Assembly: GCA_003446545.1 (NCBI GenBank)
Contig: DMAO01000103.1
Coordinates: 1-19,163 of the forward strand
Direction: 5' to 3'
Origin: Sphaerochaeta sp.
GTDB lineage: Bacteria > Spirochaetota > Spirochaetia > Sphaerochaetales > Sphaerochaetaceae
DNA length: 19,163 nt
A program made the translations under genes and the position numbers. Within the stretch, counting starts at the first letter, position 1. Each line of letters starts with the position of its first letter. A model generated the notes under the pieces. It did not search any database. It was given only the letters and a program-made list of their open reading frames with translations, and was not told the DNA's origin. Of the stretch, positions 13,977 through 19,163 are shown one piece after another.

Positions 13977-14051
13977 CTTGTATCCCCTTGTTTCAACAAG
14001 TATGTTGTTTGAGGTACAAATTTGTCCCTGATGTATGTGGGGGCTTTTTTT
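13976..14051 (+). terminator. Possible terminator region after the metalloregulator gene
   Basis: Just past the stop codon a perfect palindrome CTTGTT-TC-AACAAG (13987-14000) is embedded in ACTTGT/ACAAGT arms. A run of seven T at 14045-14051 follows GTGGGGGC, but the base-paired stem directly before the T run is short. A longer-range pairing of CCCC (13984-13987) with the G run is possible. The parts of a terminator are present but not in a classic arrangement. Confidence 0.3.
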
Positions 14052-14062
14052 GTGCGTAAAAC

Positions 14063-14118
14063 ACCACAATAATGGCAAAAGCATTGCCTTGTGGTATTCC
14101 TGAGAGCCTGCATATACT
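14063..14118 (+). promoter_or_regulatory. Promoter and nested-dyad operator of the sugar transporter operon
   Basis: TATACT (14113-14118) is a good -10; TTGTGG (14089-14094) lies 18 bases upstream as a -35. The -35 is the right arm of ACCACAA (14063-14069) / TTGTGGT (14089-14095). Nested inside is GGCAA (14074-14078) / TTGCC (14084-14088). A sugar-responsive regulator could bind here. The regulator gene itself is not in the window. Confidence 0.5.
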
Positions 14119-14147
14119 TAAAGCATAAATGACTATAGGAGGTCAGT

Positions 14148-15458
14148 ATGAAAAAATCATTACTGTTTTTCGCTGTCTTGGCGCTCCTTATCCCCTCTTT
14201 CGTTTTTGCCGCAGGTGCAAAGGAAACGGTTGTGGATGAGAACGCTCCGGTTACTGTCCAGTATTGGACCCATGAGGACCCTGCCAGGACCCAGCTCGAG
14301 ACTGAGTTGATAGAAGAGTTCATGAAAATGAACCCAAACATCACCGTTGTCCGCTCCACACAGGCTTCTATAAAGCAGATTGAACTGGTCCAGACGGCCT
14401 TTGCTGCAAACCAGGGGCCTGACATGTTCAACCTGCCTATCGAGAACCAGTATGCGTATATCTCCAACGCCCGCGTCGCTCCTGTCGACTACAAGGCTGC
14501 TGGATATGATAGCAAGCAGGATCTGATTGACAAGTACATCAGTGGTGTCTTGGATACAGTAACTGTTGATGGAGAGGTCTATGGCCTACCCCTTGAGCTG
14601 ACCAACTGGTCAATCTACCTTAACAAGAAGGTCTTCCGAAGTGCAGGTCTCAATCCCGAGACTGATTACCCCAAGACTTGGGAGGAGATGGCTGACATCT
14701 CTGAAAAGCTTGTCATCCGCGATGGGGATATCCTCCTTCGCCGTGGATTTGACTTCAGGTATCCGTATTATCTGACATTCTTTGTCCCTATGGTAGAACA
14801 GCTTGGTGGTGAACTGCTCAGCTCCGATGGCAAGAAGGCAATCATCGGTGACGATGCCTGGATCAAGGCACTAACCTACATGAAGGAATGGGGCCCAAGC
14901 GGACGTAACCTTGGTTCCCCTACCTACAAGAATGCCCGTAGTTTGTTTAACAAGGATAACAATGACATCGCCATGGCCCACACAGGGCTTTACCAGGAAG
15001 GACGCATCGAGAAAGATAATCCTGCATTCTTTGCTAGTGGAGAGTGGATGGTCATCCCGTATCCCGTGTTCGAGGATGCCGTTCGTGACGTAGCAGCCTG
15101 CTACTATGGTCACTTCTTCATGGTCAATGCTAACTCTGATCCTGGTGTTCGCAAGGCTGCCTGGAAACTCGCGGGTTTCCTGCTCAGCCATGGTGAAGAG
15201 TACCTGACCCGTGGTGGAAACATCATCCAGCCTACCAAGGCCCTGTTTGCTTCCGACACTCTGAAGGATATGCCCTACAGCCAGGTATTCATCAATGACA
15301 TGAACCGTTCACACATGATTTACTACGGGGAGAACTCTGCACAGATCCAGACTCTGATTCGTAATGCTGTTGAATCGGTCATGCTTGGCGGAGTGAGCCC
15401 GGAGAAAGTGCTTGCCACACTCAGAGCCTCTGTACAGGAAGTTGTTGACGAACAATAG
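14148..15458 (+). CDS. Sugar ABC transporter substrate-binding protein (family 1)
   Basis: A 436-residue periplasmic binding protein of the extracellular solute-binding family 1 (MalE/UgpB-like). A signal peptide covers about 1-21 (KKSLLFFAVLALLIPSFVFA) followed by AGAKET; there is no lipobox cysteine, so it should be soluble. The mature start VTVQYWTHEDPARTQLETEL and the later VDGEVYGLPLE, PKTWEEMADISEKL and GRIEKDNPAFF segments fit family 1 (each is quoted for family resemblance). AGGAGG lies six bases before the ATG. The ligand is probably an oligosaccharide or sugar derivative but cannot be named. A strong hairpin after the gene probably sets its higher dosage relative to the permeases. 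Confidence 0.92.
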   Translation: MKKSLLFFAVLALLIPSFVFAAGAKETVVDENAPVTVQYWTHEDPARTQLETELIEEFMKMNPNITVVRSTQASIKQIELVQTAFAANQGPDMFNLPIENQYAYISNARVAPVDYKAAGYDSKQDLIDKYISGVLDTVTVDGEVYGLPLELTNWSIYLNKKVFRSAGLNPETDYPKTWEEMADISEKLVIRDGDILLRRGFDFRYPYYLTFFVPMVEQLGGELLSSDGKKAIIGDDAWIKALTYMKEWGPSGRNLGSPTYKNARSLFNKDNNDIAMAHTGLYQEGRIEKDNPAFFASGEWMVIPYPVFEDAVRDVAACYYGHFFMVNANSDPGVRKAAWKLAGFLLSHGEEYLTRGGNIIQPTKALFASDTLKDMPYSQVFINDMNRSHMIYYGENSAQIQTLIRNAVESVMLGGVSPEKVLATLRASVQEVVDEQ

Positions 15459-15472
15459 GTGTTGTAAAGAGA

Positions 15473-15497
15473 GTTCTGCCGGCTTGGTCGGCAGAAC
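15473..15497 (+). terminator. Hairpin after the sugar-binding protein gene
   Basis: GTTCTGCCG (15473-15481) and CGGCAGAAC (15489-15497) form a perfect 9-bp stem with a 7-base loop, 14 bases past the stop. The following bases are pyrimidine-rich but mostly C at first (CCCTTTCCCCCTTTCCC), so it may be a partial terminator or a 3'-end stabiliser of the binding-protein mRNA. Confidence 0.6.
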
Positions 15498-15633
15498 CCC
15501 TTTCCCCCTTTCCCTTATTTTCAGTATGCACTGATAGCTTCATGCTCTATCTGCTTGAGCTTGTATTTTGGCTCAATGTGGTCTGCATCACACAAACGTT
15601 AGGCAACTCTGATCGCTTGCCAGGAGAGACTCT
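15498..15633 (+). other. Leader between binding-protein and permease genes with two further dyads
   Basis: After the hairpin this spacer holds TTGAGC (15555-15560) / GCTCAA (15571-15576) with a 10-base loop, and GGCAA (15602-15606) / TTGCC (15617-15621) with a 10-base loop that ends two bases before the AGGAGA of the permease. The last stem could affect ribosome access. No convincing internal promoter was seen. Confidence 0.4.
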
Positions 15634-16566
15634 ATGGGTTCCAAGAAAAGTTTCAGCATCGAGAAGAAACAGGCGCGATGGGGATTTGCCTTTGTAGTTC
15701 CCTCCCTTGTCTTCTTCTCGGTTTTTAATTTCTATCCTATCCTCAATGCTTTTTATATGAGCTTCTTCAATAGGAAGGCACTGAGCAAGGCTCCTCCGAA
15801 GTTTCTCGGATTTGACAACTACCTACGTCTGTTTAACCTTGAAACGGCAGGTAATGAGCTTTCCTTCCTCAACTCACTGAAATCAACACTGGTATTCACC
15901 TTGGGTACCTTCATCCCCCTTCTGATCATAAGCCTTATCCTAGCTGTCTTTATCAGTTTTCTTTCTAGCAACAAGAGCAAGAAGTTTTTGCAGGTGGCCT
16001 ACTATTGTCCGGCAATTCTTTCCTCTGTGGTAGCTGCAACCATCTGGATGCTCATCTTTGACCCAAGAGGCTTGGGAAACCAGTGGATGAACGCCCTGAT
16101 GGGGACACCGGGAACTGACCACCGTTGGCTGGTTGACCCTGTCATGGAGCAGGTCTCCACCATGGTCATCTACTTCTGGAAATATATCGGGTACTTCGTC
16201 ATCCTGTTCATTACCGGCCTGGCCTCCATTCCCCCTACTATCTATGAGGCCTCGACCATTGATGGTGCCAACAAATGGCAGACATTCTGGCGGATTACCC
16301 TTCCTCTTTTGAAGCCTACTGTTGTATTGGTTTCGGTCATGGCCATGTTGCAGTGTCTGAAGACTTTCAGCACACAATACATGCTCTACTCAAATGGGGC
16401 TCCAAGGGCACCCATTAATGTCATCACCTTCAACATCTACATTACTGGTATCCAACAGCAGTACCTCAGCAGGGCCAGTGCCATGAGTATCGTACTATTC
16501 ATCCTTATGCTCTCGCTGACCTTGGTCCAGTTCAGGACCACCAAGAGCGAGAATGTGGAATATTAG
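15634..16566 (+). CDS. Sugar ABC transporter permease (MalF/UgpA type)
   Basis: A 310-residue inner-membrane permease with about six hydrophobic helices, typical of the carbohydrate uptake transporter-1 group. The N-terminal RWGFAFVVPSLVFFSVFNFYPI segment and the EAA loop IYEASTIDGANKWQTFWRITLP (quoted for its E-A-x-x-D-G-A core) identify it. CAGGAGAG lies six bases before the ATG. The TAG stop is part of the Shine-Dalgarno sequence of the next permease gene, so the two are tightly coupled. Hydrophobic content and length are normal. Confidence 0.95.
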   Translation: MGSKKSFSIEKKQARWGFAFVVPSLVFFSVFNFYPILNAFYMSFFNRKALSKAPPKFLGFDNYLRLFNLETAGNELSFLNSLKSTLVFTLGTFIPLLIISLILAVFISFLSSNKSKKFLQVAYYCPAILSSVVAATIWMLIFDPRGLGNQWMNALMGTPGTDHRWLVDPVMEQVSTMVIYFWKYIGYFVILFITGLASIPPTIYEASTIDGANKWQTFWRITLPLLKPTVVLVSVMAMLQCLKTFSTQYMLYSNGAPRAPINVITFNIYITGIQQQYLSRASAMSIVLFILMLSLTLVQFRTTKSENVEY

Positions 16567-16572
16567 GAGAGT

Positions 16573-17424
16573 ATGATGCAAAAGTTAAAAAACATAACAC
16601 TTCCCAAAGCCCTAATGGTTCTATTCCTGTTTGTCATGCTTCTCTTCACCCTGATGCCCATCGTCTTTATGCTAACAGCCTCGATGATGAGTACACGCCA
16701 AATAGTTCGTATGCCGTTCAATTGGATCCCTGAAGGGTTTCAATGGGAGAACTTTGCAAAGGCTATCATGGGCAATGATGGGACCTATATTTTTCTTCGC
16801 AATATTTCCAACTCCCTGATCGTCAGCACCACAGTAGCCGTAACGACTGTCATGCTCGCGGCCCTCACCGGATATGGGCTTGCAAAGTTCAAGTTCAAGG
16901 GAAGAAATACGGTTTTCATGATGATCATGGCAACCATGATGATACCCTTTGAAGCAATCATGATCCCCTTGTACATGGTCGTAATGGTGCTTCGTATCCA
17001 GAACAGTTATATAGGACTCATTCTTCCCTTCCTGGTAAGTGCCTTCGGCATCTTCCAGATGAAGCAGTACCTGACAACGTTTCCCAGCGAGTTCCTCGAT
17101 GCAGCCCGTGTCGATGGCATGGGTGAGTTCGGTATCTTTACCAGGATTGTATTTCCGAACTGCAAGCCGGTGATAGCCACCCTGGCAATCCTCTCCTTCA
17201 GAGGGCAGTGGGACAATCTGTTGTGGCCTCTGTTGGTAAGCCAGAGTGACAAGATGAAGACCATTCCCCAGTACATTTCCAACTTTGCGTTGGAGAGAAG
17301 CACCGACGAGGGGGCGATGATGGCAGCGGCTTTGTTGGCTTCGATACCAATGTTCTTGCTTTTTATGTCCCTTACCAAGTACTTTATAGGTGGCTCAGCA
17401 GTATATGAGTCAAGGAAGGGTTAA
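16573..17424 (+). CDS. Sugar ABC transporter permease (MalG/UgpE type)
   Basis: A 283-residue partner permease with six likely helices. The EAA loop is FLDAARVDGMGEFGIFTRIVFP (A-A-x-x-D-G core at about residues 175-197), and the C-terminal KYFIGGSAVYESRKG is typical of MalG-like proteins. The AGGAG sits only three bases from the first ATG (16573) but six from the second (16576), so translation may begin one codon later. No ATPase gene follows; CUT1 importers often share a MsmK/UgpC-type ATPase encoded elsewhere, and I infer that here. Three bases separate its stop from the HAD phosphatase gene, so the phosphatase is part of the same transcript. Confidence 0.93.
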   Translation: MMQKLKNITLPKALMVLFLFVMLLFTLMPIVFMLTASMMSTRQIVRMPFNWIPEGFQWENFAKAIMGNDGTYIFLRNISNSLIVSTTVAVTTVMLAALTGYGLAKFKFKGRNTVFMMIMATMMIPFEAIMIPLYMVVMVLRIQNSYIGLILPFLVSAFGIFQMKQYLTTFPSEFLDAARVDGMGEFGIFTRIVFPNCKPVIATLAILSFRGQWDNLLWPLLVSQSDKMKTIPQYISNFALERSTDEGAMMAAALLASIPMFLLFMSLTKYFIGGSAVYESRKG

Positions 17425-17427
17425 AAT

Positions 17428-18288
17428 ATGTATGATCGAATTTGTACTGACATCCACAGCAGTGATCCTCTTTTTGCTCCTCTGTTGGCACTCTGTCCAG
17501 AGTTGGAGATGTTCCCGCCCCTAGGGGATCTTCCCTACAGCCGCTACCTGTTGGTTTCCAAGAACCAGGATAGCATCGGCAAGGCACGACAGATGGGCAT
17601 CGCAAGTGCAAGCCCAAATCCCGAGCTCAAGGCCGATATCCTTGCGAAGGAAGTCAAGGCACTTCGGCCCCATCTCTCCTTCATCAACGATTCGGTGGAT
17701 GGGTGTGACCTTTTTATCTTTGACCTGGGAAACGTGGTGGTCAGGAACGTACATATGCTGGGTAAAATCTCCAGGCGTCTGGGCCTCGACAAAGAAGAGC
17801 TCAGATCAGACTACCGCAACTATGATTTTGCCATGATGGATGGGACATTGCCCGTAGAAGCCTATTGGGAGCATGTCAGAACCAAGTTTGGCTCCACCGT
17901 TGAGGGAAATCCCTTCGCCAAGGATTTTACCCCACACTTCAACGAAGAGGTGGTCAACCTTATCAAGGCTCTCCGCTCTGAGGGCAAGAGAGTTGTCTGT
18001 GGTTCAAATACCTTTGCCCCGCATTGGGACATCCTGGAGAGGATGGGTGCCCTTGCTCTCTTCGACAAGAGCTATGCATCCCATGAGATGGGTATCTCAA
18101 AGCCAGCAAGACAGTTCTTCGAACATGTTCTGGCCAAGGAGAAAGCAGAGGCAGAGAAGACCTACTACATTGATGACTACGAGGAGAACATTGTGCAGGC
18201 CGCCACACTGGGTCTTAAGTGCCTGCTCTACAGTGATGGTATCAGGCAGAGTGCTTCAGAGAAGCTCAGCGAGGCGTTCGGTCTCTAA
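17428..18288 (+). CDS. HAD-superfamily phosphatase (YihX-like) with an extra N-terminal region
   Basis: A 286-residue cytoplasmic hydrolase. The HAD core starts near residue 95: motif I FDLGNVVV with nucleophile Asp99, motif II CGSNTF (Ser193), motif III Lys225 in GISKPARQF and motif IV YYIDDYEENI (Asp249/Asp250). The DLGNV form of motif I, lacking the second Asp, is that of YihX-like enzymes, one of which dephosphorylates alpha-glucose-1-phosphate. The roughly 95 residues before the core are unusual for the family. They contain YLLVSKNQDSIGKARQMGIAS, which resembles the end of a second HAD domain. AAGGAAGGG precedes the ATG by seven bases. Position behind a sugar importer suggests a sugar phosphate substrate; that is an inference. 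Confidence 0.82.
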   Translation: MYDRICTDIHSSDPLFAPLLALCPELEMFPPLGDLPYSRYLLVSKNQDSIGKARQMGIASASPNPELKADILAKEVKALRPHLSFINDSVDGCDLFIFDLGNVVVRNVHMLGKISRRLGLDKEELRSDYRNYDFAMMDGTLPVEAYWEHVRTKFGSTVEGNPFAKDFTPHFNEEVVNLIKALRSEGKRVVCGSNTFAPHWDILERMGALALFDKSYASHEMGISKPARQFFEHVLAKEKAEAEKTYYIDDYEENIVQAATLGLKCLLYSDGIRQSASEKLSEAFGL

Positions 18289-18294
18289 AGTACA

Positions 18295-19163
18295 CTACAG
18301 CAGTTTCTTTGCAGTCTCCTGAATTCCTAGTACGATGGGGAGTGCCAGTTCCTCGGGAAAATCCCGAGGAATTTTTGCTGTTACCTCTTCAATTGCTGAA
18401 GGTACCTTTTGCAAGATCTCACTGATGATTTCGTCCAGCAATACGGTCGATCCTGTAATTTTGGCTGTCTCAAGCCAATGACTCTTGTGTATTTTGGCCC
18501 ATTCGTAATGCCAGCTTTTTCCCATTACGGCCATTGCCATCTTCAATTTCTGCTTTGGAATCATTCCTACGCCATGGCCAAGTGCCGGATAGGCGGACAC
18601 TACATCATACAGAGGAGTCAACGTGTACCGTCCTTGTCTTTGAAGGAAAATACTGAAGTTTTTGGCATGACCATCTGGAGCTGCTAGCAACCAGAAAAGT
18701 ATTTGCGCCTTGAGGAACTTTTTTCGGTTCAGCTGTGGGTCAGTGGCATTGAGCATGAATTTCATCAGGGATAAAATTCCTGGTCCCCCTTCAGATTCAT
18801 ACTTCATGCTTGCCTTTGTTCCTGTGGCTTGGCATAGGTCTTCCTGGGGGAGTCGCATCCACCATGTTCCATCAGAGGCAATCCGGCGGTCAAAACGTTC
18901 GACAACGAGAACTTTCTGATCTTCGAAGGTTGCAATATCAGCCTTTGCAACATCCAAGCCAAAGGCTTCAAGGAGTTTGAGACAAAGCCATTCATTCTCA
19001 ATTGAGAGCGTCATATCTGCTTGTATTGTGCCTATTTTGCCTAAAGGAAGCTTGAGAATATGTGTCGTGGGTGTAGATCCTATTGGTCTGCACCAAACGC
19101 CTTCATGGAGGAGCAATGCAGTTTTCTCCTGGGCTCCTGCAAGTGAGATTCTGAAAGGCTCAT
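18295..19163 (-). CDS. hipA: HipA-type serine/threonine protein kinase toxin (5' end outside window)
   Basis: About 289 C-terminal residues of a HipA kinase; the frame stays open to the window edge (upstream codons read EPFRISLAGAQEKTALLL). The match to E. coli HipA is close. It includes ISLAGAQEK, with the serine that HipA autophosphorylates; the nucleotide-facing TPTTHILKLP; VERFDRR; LPQEDLCQATG; KYESEGGPGI; the catalytic loop APDGHAKNFSIF; and metal-binding YDVVSAYP. E. coli HipA has 440 residues, so roughly 150 are missing beyond the edge. HipA phosphorylates glutamyl-tRNA synthetase and is held by HipB, whose gene normally precedes hipA and would lie outside the window. The gene ends six bases from the HAD phosphatase stop, tail to tail. 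Catalytic residues look intact. Confidence 0.93.
   Translation of the reverse strand, partial: EPFRISLAGAQEKTALLLHEGVWCRPIGSTPTTHILKLPLGKIGTIQADMTLSIENEWLCLKLLEAFGLDVAKADIATFEDQKVLVVERFDRRIASDGTWWMRLPQEDLCQATGTKASMKYESEGGPGILSLMKFMLNATDPQLNRKKFLKAQILFWLLAAPDGHAKNFSIFLQRQGRYTLTPLYDVVSAYPALGHGVGMIPKQKLKMAMAVMGKSWHYEWAKIHKSHWLETAKITGSTVLLDEIISEILQKVPSAIEEVTAKIPRDFPEELALPIVLGIQETAKKLL

Noticed and set aside
13817..14467. 216-codon minus-strand frame spanning the metalloregulator end and sugar-binding protein start
   Set aside because: It crosses two well-supported plus-strand genes and their promoter, and its product looks like reverse-strand translation of a signal peptide.
15621..15640. Separate promoter for the two sugar permeases
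   Set aside because: No pair of -35 and -10 hexamers with acceptable spacing was seen in 15498-15633, so read-through past the stem-loop is the simpler reading.
1..19163. CRISPR array, insertion sequence, tRNA or rRNA gene
   Set aside because: No regularly spaced repeats, transposase motifs, terminal inverted repeats or cloverleaf-like sequences were seen by eye; a tRNA or covariance-model scan would settle small RNAs.

Overview
The window reads as chromosomal DNA of a diderm bacterium with about 50% GC and very tight gene packing. The signal peptides of both solute-binding proteins end in an Ala-Ala-Gly-x-Lys-Glu motif without a lipobox cysteine. Together with many ABC importers and small nucleoside, peptide and sugar scavenging units, this makes a Sphaerochaeta- or Treponema-like spirochaete my best guess. 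That is an inference from style; no phylogenetic marker is present.

Layout, left to right. (1) 1-2479 (+): the end of a nucleoside-uptake and salvage operon, with two BMP/YufPQ-type permease genes (the first cut by the window edge), a DeoD-like purine nucleoside phosphorylase and a nitroreductase-fold flavoprotein. All are joined by 1-4 bp overlaps. A nucleoside hydrolase gene (2489-3406, -) converges on it. (2) 3407-3770: the only gene-free stretch over 300 bp, holding promoter-like elements, iterated TATGCC motifs and an inverted repeat. (3) 3771-4574 (+): an esterase-type alpha/beta hydrolase, converging and overlapping with a COG2509-type FAD oxidoreductase (4569-5852, -). (4) 6011-8537 (+): a regulator made of a helix-turn-helix plus a degenerate Fic domain, translationally coupled to an N-acyl-D-amino-acid deacylase. 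This pair converges with a polar amino-acid ABC importer (ATPase, permease, binding protein; 8528-10877, -). (5) 11067-13469 (-): a ferrous iron uptake operon feoA-feoB-small Cys-rich membrane protein, divergent from a DtxR/MntR-family regulator (13602-13976, +). A dyad overlaps the feo promoter. (6) 14148-18288 (+): a sugar ABC importer (binding protein and two permeases, no ATPase) plus a HAD phosphatase. (7) 18295-19163 (-): the C-terminal part of a HipA toxin kinase very like E. coli HipA, running off the window edge.

The most unusual item is the HTH-Fic protein at 6011. Its Fic domain keeps His and Pro-Phe of the active-site motif but has lost the Asp/Glu, Asn and both Arg needed for AMP transfer. 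Its own promoter is overlaid by three alternating GGAATA half-sites. With the D-aminoacylase and the facing amino-acid importer, it suggests a locally regulated N-acyl-amino-acid scavenging locus. A second pattern is that all four convergent gene pairs meet within -10 to +9 bp with no visible intrinsic terminator. I found no CRISPR array, insertion sequence, tRNA or rRNA.
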